DNA of 64,000 bases from Nitrospirales bacterium (GCA_031315865.1 JALDRJ010000002.1:3570001-3634000), one strand, 5' to 3'; numbered from the stretch's first letter, positions 26,267 through 35,998 are shown. Translations and numbers: made by a program. The notes: generated from the sequence alone by a model not told the origin.

Positions 26267-26731
26267 TTAAGACACCGCAACGGGATCGATAAGAAACAAA
26301 GCTTGTCCATACTCGACAGGCATCGTACTTTCAACCAACACCTTCATAATTCTACCGTCTGATTCCGCTTCAATTTCATTCATCAACTTCATCGCTTCGA
26401 CAATACAAAGAACTTGTCCTTTTTTGACAAAGTCCCCTTCCTCCACATATGGATCGGCATCTGGTGACGGTGAACGATAGAACGTGCCAACGATCGGAGA
26501 CGTCACCGTCACAAACTTGCCTTGGTCGGCAAGATGAGCAGGCATTGACGGTTCAGGGGCGTTCCCTTCACGAGTTTCACTGGGCTGATCGGCTGCGGGA
26601 AGAGACAATGGGGCTGGATCCCGCCTGATACGAATCCGTACGCCGTTTTTTTCAACCTCTACTTCAGTCAGTTGATGCTGATTGAGCAGATACACCAACG
26701 ATTCAAGCTCCTCTCGTTGCGTCTCACTCAT
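26267..26731 (-). CDS. accB: Biotin carboxyl carrier protein of acetyl-CoA carboxylase
   Basis: A 154-residue carrier. The N-terminal ~40 residues pack against AccC, followed by a Pro/Ala/Ser-rich linker (~38-72). The biotinyl domain then runs from VTSPIVGTFYRSPSPDADPYVEEGD to the end. The biotin-accepting Lys lies in EAMKLM near residue 114, and the protruding thumb (YRSPSPDADP) is that of true AccB. It lies downstream of efp (92 bases) in the order aroQ-efp-accB, a cluster seen in many bacteria. Confidence 0.95.
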   Translation of the reverse strand: MSETQREELESLVYLLNQHQLTEVEVEKNGVRIRIRRDPAPLSLPAADQPSETREGNAPEPSMPAHLADQGKFVTVTSPIVGTFYRSPSPDADPYVEEGDFVKKGQVLCIVEAMKLMNEIEAESDGRIMKVLVESTMPVEYGQALFLIDPVAVS

Positions 26732-26823
26732 AAGACAACGAAGCCATCCTTTTGCAATGTGCCCCCCTCAACAGGAACGAGGCATACATGAGTCGGTACA
26801 GGGGGAGAAGACCAGTCAACCTG

Positions 26824-27384
26824 TTATCGGACACGTTCAACGTATTCTCTTGTTCGAGTATCAACCTTGATCGTTTCGCCATTTTCGAGATAAAGCGGAA
26901 CCTTGACGACCGCACCAGTTTCGACCACGGCGGGCTTGGTTCCGCCTGAGGCCGTATCGCCTCGTATCCCTGGATCGGTTTCGACGACCTTGAGTTCCAT
27001 AAAGATCGGCAACTCAACTGAAATCGGTTCGTCGTGGTAGAGGAGAATATTGACGTTCGTGTTTTCTTTTAAGAGATCAGTATTCTCTCCGAGTTGGCTT
27101 TTTTGATAGGTGAACTGTTCATAGCTTGACGTATCCATGAACGTATAGTCCTCTCCCCCACTGTATAAAAATTGCATTTCCCGTTCATCAAGATTGGGCT
27201 CTTGGAATTTTTCTCCTGAACGAAATGTTCGGTCAATTACACTTCCCGTTCGATACGCTTTGAGCTTCGTTCGAACAAAGGCTCCACCTTTTCCAGGCTT
27301 CACATGTTGAAATTCCACGATATAATAGGGAACCCCGTCAATTTCCAGTCGAACGCCATTTCTAAAGTCTGACGTAGATATCAC
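26824..27384 (-). CDS. efp: Elongation factor P
   Basis: A 186-residue EF-P, which enters the ribosomal E site and relieves stalling at polyproline. The KOW-like domain I contains VKPGKGGAFVR; Lys32 in the tip loop corresponds to the modified Lys34 of E. coli. Domains II and III follow, with GDTASGGTKPAVVETGA near the C-terminus. The Lys at the tip implies lysylation rather than rhamnosylation, but no epmA or epmB gene is in the window. It starts with GTG overlapping the aroQ stop (GTGA), with AGAGGAG upstream. Length and motifs are normal. Confidence 0.95.
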   Translation of the reverse strand: MISTSDFRNGVRLEIDGVPYYIVEFQHVKPGKGGAFVRTKLKAYRTGSVIDRTFRSGEKFQEPNLDEREMQFLYSGGEDYTFMDTSSYEQFTYQKSQLGENTDLLKENTNVNILLYHDEPISVELPIFMELKVVETDPGIRGDTASGGTKPAVVETGAVVKVPLYLENGETIKVDTRTREYVERVR

Positions 27385-27875
27385 GATCTCATCACTCCTC
27401 TGTCTAAGGGGGTCACATTCCGCGTTTTTTCTGTGTTTCTTTGTCGCACATAGTCAATCATCGCTTGGACTCCAAGCAGATAACTTGCCACTCCTAAACC
27501 TGAAATTTGGCCAAGGGCCACTGGCGCAATCAGTGATCGTTTGCGAAACGCCTCACGGCGATGAATATTGGAGAGATGTACTTCGACCGTCGGCACCTCG
27601 ACTGCCGCAATCGCATCTCGGATCGCGATACTGGTGTGAGTATACGCGGCAGGATTGATCACTAATCCCTGGTACTGCCCCTGTGTGTCTTGAATCCAAG
27701 TCACTAATTCGCCTTCATGATTCGACTGTCGCGCGTCGACATGCACCCCTTCGCGTCTTGCCAATTGCCCGATTGACATGTTGACTTCATTCAGCGTTTG
27801 AGTCCCATACGTCCTTTGCTCTCGAGTTCCGAGCAAATTCAAATTGGGTCCATGCAAGACCAGAATACGTATCAT
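27381..27875 (-). CDS. aroQ: 3-dehydroquinate dehydratase, type II
   Basis: A 164-residue dodecameric dehydratase of the shikimate pathway. ILVLHGPNLNLLGTRE opens the domain. The catalytic Tyr is in RTYG, QSNHEGELV and INPAAYTHTSIAIRDA follow, and the catalytic His lies in VEVHLSNIHRRE. The ATG at 27875 with GAGG about 8 bases upstream is chosen over a GTG six codons earlier. It is the first gene of the aroQ-efp-accB group and is translationally coupled to efp. Confidence 0.95.
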   Translation of the reverse strand: MIRILVLHGPNLNLLGTREQRTYGTQTLNEVNMSIGQLARREGVHVDARQSNHEGELVTWIQDTQGQYQGLVINPAAYTHTSIAIRDAIAAVEVPTVEVHLSNIHRREAFRKRSLIAPVALGQISGLGVASYLLGVQAMIDYVRQRNTEKTRNVTPLDRGVMRS

Positions 27876-28171
27876 CACCGGTAACCTCGGCACCTAAGCT
27901 GAAAGGACAGGCCCCACCACTCACAACAGGGGAGCCCGATTTCTCGAACTATCGCCATACATTTGGGGGTGACCACGTCACCCAATGTAACAACCCATTT
28001 CAAAAATGGAAATTTATTGAGTCGGTTAGAATCAACGGTAGGGTCGAAATCAATTCTATCAGGCCACTTGCAAGGGGTCAACGGAGTGCCACCTCGGTCG
28101 ATTCCACTCCCCTATCCTCCAAACTATCAAAAAGACGCTTGAGAAGTTCGGAAAGAAACGCTAAGCCTACG

Positions 28172-29665
28172 CTAGAAGAAAGCGCTATCCACTCCCGCAG
28201 TCTTTTTTAACAGTACTCGCCGCAACTCTAACATTCCTAACGTATCCCTCGCGCAATACCGGATGAGATTATCGGCCATACGGGAACGTTCGAATAAATC
28301 CTGCTCCTCAAAGACCATTTTGCGATACACAACTGACGCCATCGCCCCATTCTGAACATCGAGATCATCGTACGCCATGTGCGGAACCAAAGCCGGCAAG
28401 ACCGATTTGATGGATAACGACCCCTGAAAATCCGGATGATAATAATGTTCCTGCAGAATCCATAAAAGGTCCCAAAGACGATCGACTATCGTGTGAAGGG
28501 CCTCTTTGAGTGCAGGACACGTTTCGGCCAGGGATAACAACACATGCCGCTCGTTCTCGGAATACACGCAAATCGTGCCAACCTCGCCGACCGATTTCAC
28601 CACGCTCATGGCAATCTCTTCACGTGGATCCTTGGCATCGCGGCAGAGGTATGTTTCATGTCTAACCGTTCCATCCTGCTCTTCGATATGATTGGACCAC
28701 TGAATGGGAATAGGCCGGTAAGGCCGCGTTCCGGGATATGGGGGAATGGCCGGCATAAACATCTCAAAATCCAGGTGATGCACGGGGTACTGGACCGAAC
28801 GTAAGATCTGTGGAAATTCATCAGACATCCACTCGACATTGTCTTTCATGCGTTGTTGGAGGACCGTCAATTGAACCGTCTCGGGAATTTCGTCAATCGT
28901 CTCGATTCCCTTGGATTGCAGTTCGTGAAATGTCTGCTTCCCCCCCGGAAGACCATAGATCCACCGCGAAGGTTTTCCCTTGGTACAATGTCCCCAGAAC
29001 GGACATACGTATGGTGAATGACAATGCCCATCTGGAGCGATGGCCGGAGGAGAAGGCTCTAGTAGCATCTGTCGCATGGTGCCCAATTGCCCGCCAACGG
29101 TCTTGCGTCGTTGCTCTACGGCTTCGGTCATATCAGCAATGAGAAACAATTCATTTAAATCCAAGTCTCCACCTTCATACACATACCGCGTATTCACGTG
29201 CATTAACGCGGTCCCGGTCAACATGATCCCGGCGCCTCTAAGAACTTCAGCCTGGACGGCCAGATCATGCATGTGAACCGGCTTTACCTTCGCCGTTGAT
29301 TTCACTTCTATCAGTTTCCATGCTGAGCCTTCTTCCCGATCCAAGATATCAACCCGCACCAGGGTTCCCTGCGATTCAAAAGCCCCTTCAAATATCGTGG
29401 TGGTCGTTGGATCATGTACGAGCTCCTCCGTTCGCCGCAACGCCGCATTCGTTTGTCGATACGTTTCCTTCACGAGAATTCCTTGAGGAAATCGATCACG
29501 GGCAAGATGCCCGATTTCTGTGCCCATATCCATGATGGCTTGTCGTTCAGGGTCGATGTCATCAGCCAATTCAGGAAAATGTACCTCAAGGTACAAGCGT
29601 TTCGCGCATTGCAGACCCGATAAAAATCGACTTTTTGAGAGGCGAATCGGCCTCTGGTCATTCAC
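28172..29665 (-). CDS. Cas4-like Fe-S nuclease with C-terminal RNase H-like (DUF2779) domain
   Basis: A 497-residue protein. The N-terminal ~230 residues look like a PD-(D/E)xK nuclease with a Cas4/AddB-type iron-sulfur site: Cys20 in LQCAKRLYL and Cys215, Cys221, Cys227 in CHSPYVCPFWGHC. The active-site residues are Asp106 and E120-V-K122 in LIEVKSTAK. The C-terminal ~200 residues have HLDFEM and YCARDTLGM, suggesting a DEDD-type RNase H-like exonuclease, the region known as DUF2779. Role unknown; DNA repair or defence is plausible. It starts with GTG behind a GGAGGAAA site. It is a single gene with no adjacent cas or helicase gene. Confidence 0.8.
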   Translation of the reverse strand: MNDQRPIRLSKSRFLSGLQCAKRLYLEVHFPELADDIDPERQAIMDMGTEIGHLARDRFPQGILVKETYRQTNAALRRTEELVHDPTTTTIFEGAFESQGTLVRVDILDREEGSAWKLIEVKSTAKVKPVHMHDLAVQAEVLRGAGIMLTGTALMHVNTRYVYEGGDLDLNELFLIADMTEAVEQRRKTVGGQLGTMRQMLLEPSPPAIAPDGHCHSPYVCPFWGHCTKGKPSRWIYGLPGGKQTFHELQSKGIETIDEIPETVQLTVLQQRMKDNVEWMSDEFPQILRSVQYPVHHLDFEMFMPAIPPYPGTRPYRPIPIQWSNHIEEQDGTVRHETYLCRDAKDPREEIAMSVVKSVGEVGTICVYSENERHVLLSLAETCPALKEALHTIVDRLWDLLWILQEHYYHPDFQGSLSIKSVLPALVPHMAYDDLDVQNGAMASVVYRKMVFEEQDLFERSRMADNLIRYCARDTLGMLELRRVLLKKTAGVDSAFF

Positions 29666-29943
29666 GCCACGTTTCCTCCCGAGTAGAGATAGCCGTTTCA
29701 GTGATGCCGAAACGATACAGCGCTCCCTTGCACGCCTGGGCTTTTCAAGACGTGAGAGAAATATCCATGTGTGTCAAGGCATTCAAGCGGATAGTACCTT
29801 CCGTCTGGTTCAATGTCGCACCGCACGGGGTGTGTCGTCTGTATCGATTGGCACGTATGTGGATTCGCGATATTTACGCGATCAACTGACTTCAGATAGG
29901 GTAGCAAGGCATCAAATGATCCGATCGAAAAATTTCAGGTGAC

Positions 29944-30447
29944 ATGCCAATCCCTCACTCATCACAAAAGTCCAACCCATCCCCATGCGGCCGTCCCTCC
30001 AGTGATCTGGCCAAGATGATTGCGACTCTTCTCGACTCGGCCTTTACCATACCTGGAACCAAGATTCGCATCGGACTTGACCCTTTACTTGGTCTGATTC
30101 CTGGAATCGGCGACTATCTGGCCAATCTTATCGGAACGTCCTTACTCTTTTTGGCCACTCGATCTGGAGTGCCTCGAATCGTGATTTTTCGTATGTCACT
30201 GAACATTTTTCTTAATATGGTCATCGGCGCGATCCCAGGAATTGGAGACCTTTTCTCATTCTGGTTTAAGAGTAATGTCCGTAACGCCGAACTCATTCAA
30301 CGTTACAGTCAAGTTCCCCCTCCAGCATCTACCGCCATGGATTGGATTTACGTCGGAACATTGATGACCATCATCGTTATGACACTCACAGGACTTCTCT
30401 TTGCCGTCGTCTGGTCCATCGGTCAAATTTGGCGACTTTTATCGTGA
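29944..30447 (+). CDS. DUF4112 membrane protein
   Basis: A 167-residue inner-membrane protein. After a polar ~25-residue N-terminus, the DUF4112 core shows DSAFTIPGTKIRIGLDPLLGLIPGIGD and a second GAIPGIGDLFSFWFKSN repeat. The two PGIGD segments are diagnostic of the family. A further hydrophobic segment lies at ~139-160. AGGTGAC precedes the ATG closely. Function is unknown for the whole family. Confidence 0.85.
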   Translation: MPIPHSSQKSNPSPCGRPSSDLAKMIATLLDSAFTIPGTKIRIGLDPLLGLIPGIGDYLANLIGTSLLFLATRSGVPRIVIFRMSLNIFLNMVIGAIPGIGDLFSFWFKSNVRNAELIQRYSQVPPPASTAMDWIYVGTLMTIIVMTLTGLLFAVVWSIGQIWRLLS

Positions 30448-30941
30448 AGCCAATCCTCTGACCAGTCCTCTGCATCACCGGACCTCTGATAATGAAGACT
30501 CCTATTCATCGTTAGGAATATTCCGATACCCATCGTACGCATTCAATGCCCTTCAAGCATGCAAGGTTTTCTCCAAGCTACATGCCTATCCTGTTCATAA
30601 CCTCTTGCTTTTTCAGAGCAATCATGCCATGACTGAGTTTTCATATTTTTGAACGTCAAATCTTCGAGGGTACATGTATTCAACAGAATCGTTTCAAGAC
30701 ACTAATAATAAAGACTTTTTTAAAACTCATACAAAAACACCCGCCAAATATCACCTATTTTTCCAGATGAGTGTCACGTGTTTGACTATCCACAAAATCT
30801 GTGGGAAAACTCTTTATAATCCTGTGAATAAATCTCGTGAGCACCGATAGGTCGCATGAACGACCAAGTTGCCTGATTTTTAGGCAAATCAAATTTAACG
30901 CAAGATACTTTCCTCCATATGTTACATTCAGCATAAAAAAC
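30448..30941. other. AT-rich intergenic region with DnaA-box-like sites and hairpins
   Basis: About 490 AT-rich bases between the DUF4112 gene and hemW, whose 3' ends face each other. Within 30786-30831 are CTATCCACA (30786-30794), TGTGGGAAA (30800-30808) and TGTGAATAA (30823-30831). The first and third match the DnaA box TTATCCACA or its complement at 8 of 9 positions. A TATAAT lies at 30815-30820. Two small hairpins follow (30850-30865 and 30869-30887). No protein gene is supported. Confidence 0.5.
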
Positions 30942-32120
30942 TCATAACAACTGAACCGCGATACTATCCAGTTGGCGACTTCCCATTTCCGTCGTCTTCA
31001 GTCGATTGTTTTCCCAGACGAGCAACCCCCCGTCAATCATCCTTTCGATAGAGGACTGCCATTGCCCTTCGCAAATCGGCACAATATCATCGCTGGGAAC
31101 GCCTTGCGTCATTCGTAATCCAAAAATGACGCGTTCTCGTGCACGTTCTTCCTGTGACAAGACATCCAAAGATTCAATGGGCAATTCTTGACGGTTTAAC
31201 ATGTTTCCATACGCCGCAAGATCCGCTACGTTACCGAACCGCATGCCAGACACATACGATTGGGCACTTGGTCCGGCTCCAAGATAGTCTTTTCCTGACC
31301 AATACCGAAGATTATGCCGACATTCCATGCCGGGCCAGGCAAAATTAGAGACTTCGTAATGCTGATATCCCTCAGCTCCAAGGTATGAGATCGCCAGATC
31401 CTGCATGACCATTTCCAACACTGGTTCTGTAGCTGGCAAGTTTCCCGCCTGAGTATCTCGATGAAATCTCGTGCCTTCCTCTAGCGTCAACGCATAACAG
31501 GAAATATGCTGAGGTCGAAGTTCAATGGCTTGTCTTAATGACTGTTGCCAGGATGTCAACGTTTGCTTCGGCAGTCCATACATGAGATCTAAGCTCACGT
31601 TCGAAAAACCAATTTGCGTTGCTAACCACGTCGCATGAGAAATGGCATTCATGCCTCCCGACCGCCCCAACAGACTCCACTCTTCCCCCTCAAATGTTTG
31701 CACTCCAAAACTGAGTCGATTCACTCCCATCGACAAGGCAGATTGCAAACTCGTCTCATTGACGGTGCTCGGATCCATCTCGATGGTTATTTCGACTTGA
31801 GAGTCCAGACTGAACGCTTCTCCAAGAACATATAGGATTTCCATCAGTTGTTGATTTTTCAAAACGGAAGGCGTTCCTCCGCCAAAATAGACGGTAGAAA
31901 TGGGACAACGATGGAATAATGCTCTTTGCCCATAGCAGGTGAGCTCTGTCACTAATGCCGACACAAACTCCTGGATTCGACGTTCATGATAGGGGGTGAC
32001 ATAAAAAGAACAAAAATGACAACGCGTACGGCAGAATGGGACATGAATATAAAGCCCAAGGTCTCGTGGGTGAGCATGGGTCTCCAGCCCCTTGAGCAGT
32101 CGTTTTTCAAAATTCGTCAA
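30942..32120 (-). CDS. hemW: Radical SAM heme chaperone HemW (coproporphyrinogen oxidase-like)
   Basis: A 392-residue radical SAM protein. LYIHVPFCRTRCHFCSF carries the CxxxCxxC cluster motif with Phe, not Cys, two residues later, which marks HemW rather than the oxygen-independent coproporphyrinogen oxidase HemN. FGGGTPS, ITIEMDPST, GVQTF and DLMYGLP follow. HemW binds heme and delivers it to respiratory proteins. It starts at a TTG with AAGG 8 bases upstream, since a nearby ATG runs into a stop at once. Length matches the family (~380). Confidence 0.88.
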   Translation of the reverse strand: MTNFEKRLLKGLETHAHPRDLGLYIHVPFCRTRCHFCSFYVTPYHERRIQEFVSALVTELTCYGQRALFHRCPISTVYFGGGTPSVLKNQQLMEILYVLGEAFSLDSQVEITIEMDPSTVNETSLQSALSMGVNRLSFGVQTFEGEEWSLLGRSGGMNAISHATWLATQIGFSNVSLDLMYGLPKQTLTSWQQSLRQAIELRPQHISCYALTLEEGTRFHRDTQAGNLPATEPVLEMVMQDLAISYLGAEGYQHYEVSNFAWPGMECRHNLRYWSGKDYLGAGPSAQSYVSGMRFGNVADLAAYGNMLNRQELPIESLDVLSQEERARERVIFGLRMTQGVPSDDIVPICEGQWQSSIERMIDGGLLVWENNRLKTTEMGSRQLDSIAVQLL

Positions 32121-32270
32121 TTCATATACCTTATATAGATACGAAGATGTTTCAACAGGACCTCGCTACCCGCGAATATATCTCAGAGCACGGATACGGG
32201 CCAATGTGACAAAGAGAGATGTCCTGCAAAGATCGGTTCATGAAAGATCGGCAATCTGAGTTCTGATGCC

Positions 32271-32981
32271 TTAGAATTCTTCTTGATATACAGGACACGG
32301 CCCTTTGCGACTGAGGATTTCCGTCACCTCATTCACCATGCTTTGATGACCACAGACATAGACCGCTAAGTTTTCCACGGACGGCAAACTGGTAACCAGC
32401 TTAGTCACCCGACCCGTCTGGCCCTGCCAATTCGAGTTGAAACGTGTCAGGGTTGTCTCAAATGTAAACCATGGGTATCGGTCTGCCAGCTCATGAAAAT
32501 CCTCCTGATAATACAAGTCTTCTTCACTCCGAAGCCCCCATATCAATCGAACTGACTTTGCGGGAGGACTGTCCTTCATGGCATGGAGCATGGATCGAAA
32601 AGGTGCAACCCCCGTGCCTGTCGCCACGAACAAAAGATCCCGTCCTTCATCAGGTCGAAGAAGAAACGTCCCATGAGGTCCATGCAAATTCACCTCAGCG
32701 CCTATGTCCTGCTGGCTGAGATAGGACGCGCCAATGCCTTCTTCCGACAAACTGAGAAGGAACGTGACAGATTCCGGCTTCTGATGAGATGACGCAAGAG
32801 AAAAATACCGCAGTACCGTGTCTCGGTCGTGTACGCCGGGAATTTCTATAGCCATCGACTGTCCTGGGGAGAATCGGAACTGGCCACGGCTCCAGCCTGC
32901 GAGCCGAAGGGTGACTTCACGGACGGTCGGGGCAAGATCACGAATCGATTCGAGATGTGCGGTATAACGAGTCGGAGACAT
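32271..32981 (-). CDS. Ferredoxin-NADP reductase-like flavoprotein
   Basis: A 236-residue protein of the ferredoxin-NADP+ reductase superfamily. RYFSLAS is the FAD-binding RxYS motif, LHGPHGTFLL lines the flavin, GTGVAPFRSML is the pyrophosphate-binding loop, and YVCGHQSMV is the NADP/NAD-binding Cys motif. There is no 2Fe-2S domain, so it likely transfers electrons between NAD(P)H and a separate partner that I cannot identify from context. It is transcribed as hemW, 150 bases upstream of it. Confidence 0.85.
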   Translation of the reverse strand: MSPTRYTAHLESIRDLAPTVREVTLRLAGWSRGQFRFSPGQSMAIEIPGVHDRDTVLRYFSLASSHQKPESVTFLLSLSEEGIGASYLSQQDIGAEVNLHGPHGTFLLRPDEGRDLLFVATGTGVAPFRSMLHAMKDSPPAKSVRLIWGLRSEEDLYYQEDFHELADRYPWFTFETTLTRFNSNWQGQTGRVTKLVTSLPSVENLAVYVCGHQSMVNEVTEILSRKGPCPVYQEEF

Positions 32982-33156
32982 CTGAGGGTAATCTAGTCGA
33001 ATCCCTTAAGGAATGACAACCTTTTCAAGGTTTGTTGAGCAACACCGCCTCCCTTCGTCACGGAAGATAATGTCTATCGTATGTCTGAATCTGATATGAT
33101 GAGTGATATTTTAGCAATCCTTCTCACACCCACAATCATACACACTAGGGGATCTT

Positions 33157-33558
33157 ATGAACGAAAAAATCCACAAAAGCGACGAAGAATGGAAACAGAG
33201 CTTAACTCCGGAACAATATACGGTCACGAGGCAACGCGGGACTGAACGGGCTTTCACAGGCCAATATTACGATCATAAAGGAAATGGCACATATCAATGT
33301 GTCTGTTGCGGCAAACCACTGTTTCGCTCGGATCATAAATTTGATTCCGGGACCGGGTGGCCCAGTTTTTCCCAACCCATACAAGAAGAAGCCATTGAGT
33401 CAGAACCCGATGAAAGTCATGGAATGCGGAGAACGGAAGTGACGTGTGCCGCCTGTGATGCACACTTAGGACATGTGTTTGAGGATGGCCCACAGCCTAC
33501 CGGACAGCGCTATTGTATTAATTCCGCCGCCCTGCGATTTGAAGAAAAACCCAAGTGA
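33157..33558 (+). CDS. msrB: Peptide-methionine (R)-S-oxide reductase
   Basis: A 133-residue MsrB, which repairs oxidised methionine in proteins. The zinc site is made of Cys48, Cys51, Cys97 and Cys100 (CVCC and CAAC). [10 protein letters not shown] binds substrate, and RYCINSAAL holds the catalytic Cys120. AGGGG precedes the ATG. The stop overlaps the GTG of the next gene (GTGA), so the two are co-translated. Confidence 0.95.
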   Translation: MNEKIHKSDEEWKQSLTPEQYTVTRQRGTERAFTGQYYDHKGNGTYQCVCCGKPLFRSDHKFDSGTGWPSFSQPIQEEAIESEPDESHGMRRTEVTCAACDAHLGHVFEDGPQPTGQRYCINSAALRFEEKPK

Positions 33559-33893
33559 CTTCTTCACTCGGACCCTCTTCATCTCATGAAGAAAGTAGCC
33601 TAGTCGAAATTTGCCTTAGCTACCGGTATTCGCAAGAACACCCATGGGTCGTTCAAGGCATCACCGGATTTCTTTCAGCGTATTATATGGAACAGCCTGA
33701 CTTTCACGTTCGCAGACATTATGACGAATTGGAGACCGGAAGACATATTTGGGTCTGTGACGTACCCGACGCCATGAACATTCGCCATCTTCTGAAACGA
33801 CTCCAATGTGACCTTCCGCCCTCCGCCGTTTCCCAAGGCACCTTGCTGGCCAAGCAACCCATACGATACCTCATCGACATGCCCGAAGACTGA
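33555..33893 (+). CDS. Small protein of unknown function coupled to msrB
   Basis: A 112-residue soluble protein starting with GTG inside the msrB stop. Conserved-looking features are the [42 protein letters not shown] segments (given here as landmarks, residues ~31-70), a single Cys, and a helix-strand layout like a small alpha/beta domain. I do not recognise a family. The overlap argues that it is genuinely translated; a role with MsrB is only suggested by position. Confidence 0.6.
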   Translation: MTSSLGPSSSHEESSLVEICLSYRYSQEHPWVVQGITGFLSAYYMEQPDFHVRRHYDELETGRHIWVCDVPDAMNIRHLLKRLQCDLPPSAVSQGTLLAKQPIRYLIDMPED

Positions 33894-33928
33894 AAAGGCT
33901 ACATACCAAAGGCTCCAGTTGGTAGGAA

Positions 33929-35998
33929 CTATCGGGAGATCCCTGCCAAATCCAAGAGAAAGGCATAGGTTGACGCTGTTTCTCGATACCGCTTAAACCG
34001 CCCCGATGCCCCGCCATGCCCCGCATCCATGTTCGTCCTCAGGATAAGGCGATTCTTATCAGTCTTCAGCGTTCGCAGTTTGGCCACCCACTTCGCCGGC
34101 TCCCAATACTGTACCTGCGAGTCATGCAGGCCTGTCGTGACATACATATGCGGATACGCCTTGGCCTCGACGTTGTCATACGGAGAGTACGACAACATGT
34201 AGTCGTAATCGGGCTTCTGATGGGGATTGCCCCACTCATCATACTCCCCTGTGGTCAGAGGAATCGTCTCATCCAACATCGTAGTGACAACATCGACGAA
34301 GGGCACTTGCGCAACAACACCGGTAAAGAGATCAGGACGTTGATTGGCGATGGCCCCAATAAGCAGTCCGCCTGCGCTTCCCCCCATCGCAAAAAACTTT
34401 TTGGGATTTCCGTACCCATGCGCCAACAGATATTCTGCACAAGCGATAAAATCATCAAACGTATTCTTTTTTTGAAATAATTTTCCCTGCTCATACCATG
34501 CTCTGCCCAATTCTTCTCCTCCGCGAATATGGGCAATGGCAAACACAAACCCACGATCCAACAGACTGAGACGAGCCGAGCTAAAACTCGCATCCATGCT
34601 CGCGCCATAGGAACCATATCCATAGAGGAGCAATGGCGCTGTACTATCTGGGACGAATCCTTGATGATACACGATCGAAATAGGTACGAAGGTCCCGTCC
34701 TTGGCCGTTGCATGCAGACGTTCTGTTCGGTACTTGCTAACACAAAATCCCCCCAACACTTCCTCTTGCTTGAGAAGAACCCGTTCCTTGGTCTCCATAT
34801 CATAATCATAGATACTCATCGGAGTGGTCATGGACGTGTACCCAAACCGCAAGGTTGAAGCATCCATTTCATAGTTATCCCCAAAGGCCGCGTAGTAGGC
34901 GGGTTCCCCAAAATCAATCTCGTGCTCTTTTCCTCCATCCCAAGGAATGATGCGAAGATGAATCAGCCCTTGAATACGTTCCTCTACCACTAAGAATCGA
35001 GAAAACAGTTCGATCCCTTCCAACAGAACTTCATCTCGGTGAGGGATGAGCTCTGCCCAATGATCGATCGCATGATGTTCCACAGGTGCAACCAGCAGTC
35101 GGAAGTTCGTCGCCTGATAATTCGTTCGAATATAAAACTTTCCGTCAAAATGATCGACGTCATACTCATGCCCGCGAGAGCGTGGATGAAAAACGCGAAA
35201 TTCCCCGGAAGGCTCGTAGGCATCAAGGAAACGATATTCGCTCGACACTGTCTGGTGTGAGGCGATCATGAGGTACTGTTTTGATTTGGTCTTGAACACA
35301 TAGGTCGAGAATGTTTCATCTTTTTCCTCGTACACCAGCTTGTCTTTCTCGGGCTCCGTCCCGAGCACATGCCGCCAAACCTGACAAGATCGCAACGTGT
35401 CCGGATCTTGTTTGCTGTAGAAAATCGTGCGATTGTCATTGGCCCAATCCATGTTTCCCGTCACATTTGAAATCGTCTCATTCAGCACCTCGCCCGTGAC
35501 AAGGTTTTTAAAATACAACGTATAGATCCTACGGCCCTGAGTATCCACCGCATAGGCTAAGAAATCTTGTCTCGAGCTCACCATCCAATTCCCAAGAGAA
35601 AAGTATTCACAATCCTGTGCTAACACATTGCCGTCCAGCATGACTTCTTCAGGATTTTCCAAGGTCTCGTATTTTCGGCAATAGATGCCATACTCACGTT
35701 CAGGTTCGTAACGAACATAATAGTAATAGGCTCCCATCTTAAACGGAACCGACCAGTCGGACTGCTTGATTCGTCCTTTAATTTCTTGAAACAATTGCTC
35801 TTCCAGCGGTTTCGTATGCGCCATGACCTCGTCAGCATAGGCATTTTCGTCAGTGAGATACCTCACGACATCCGCATTCTGGCGTTCGCGAAGCCAATAA
35901 TAGTCATCAACCCGGACATGGCCATGTTCTTCTAATCTGAACGGGACGCGCTTGGCACTCGGTGGTTGAGGGCCCTTCGATCGTGACGATATAGACAT
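33929..35998 (-). CDS. ptrB: Oligopeptidase B (S9 prolyl oligopeptidase family)
   Basis: A 689-residue serine peptidase that cleaves short peptides after basic residues. The N-terminal seven-bladed propeller starts at DDYYWLRER; the C-terminal hydrolase has GYGSYGASMDASFSS, AHIRGGEELGRAWY, the nucleophile motif GGSAGG and the His in MDAGHGG. EYDEWGNP and the SYSPYDN segment are those of oligopeptidase B rather than prolyl oligopeptidase. The open frame begins at 36151, but the ATG at 35998 with AAGGAA upstream avoids overlap with arfB and matches family length. It may remove peptides produced by the proteasome. Confidence 0.92.
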   Translation of the reverse strand: MSISSRSKGPQPPSAKRVPFRLEEHGHVRVDDYYWLRERQNADVVRYLTDENAYADEVMAHTKPLEEQLFQEIKGRIKQSDWSVPFKMGAYYYYVRYEPEREYGIYCRKYETLENPEEVMLDGNVLAQDCEYFSLGNWMVSSRQDFLAYAVDTQGRRIYTLYFKNLVTGEVLNETISNVTGNMDWANDNRTIFYSKQDPDTLRSCQVWRHVLGTEPEKDKLVYEEKDETFSTYVFKTKSKQYLMIASHQTVSSEYRFLDAYEPSGEFRVFHPRSRGHEYDVDHFDGKFYIRTNYQATNFRLLVAPVEHHAIDHWAELIPHRDEVLLEGIELFSRFLVVEERIQGLIHLRIIPWDGGKEHEIDFGEPAYYAAFGDNYEMDASTLRFGYTSMTTPMSIYDYDMETKERVLLKQEEVLGGFCVSKYRTERLHATAKDGTFVPISIVYHQGFVPDSTAPLLLYGYGSYGASMDASFSSARLSLLDRGFVFAIAHIRGGEELGRAWYEQGKLFQKKNTFDDFIACAEYLLAHGYGNPKKFFAMGGSAGGLLIGAIANQRPDLFTGVVAQVPFVDVVTTMLDETIPLTTGEYDEWGNPHQKPDYDYMLSYSPYDNVEAKAYPHMYVTTGLHDSQVQYWEPAKWVAKLRTLKTDKNRLILRTNMDAGHGGASGRFKRYRETASTYAFLLDLAGISR

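Noticed and set aside
25763-26362. 199-codon plus-strand open frame across the accB-accC gap
   Set aside because: Antisense to both acc genes at its ends, with no recognisable domain or start signal.
30782-30820. Housekeeping promoter TTGACT...TATAAT
   Set aside because: The spacing is 27 bases, far from the 17 needed, and no plus-strand gene follows.
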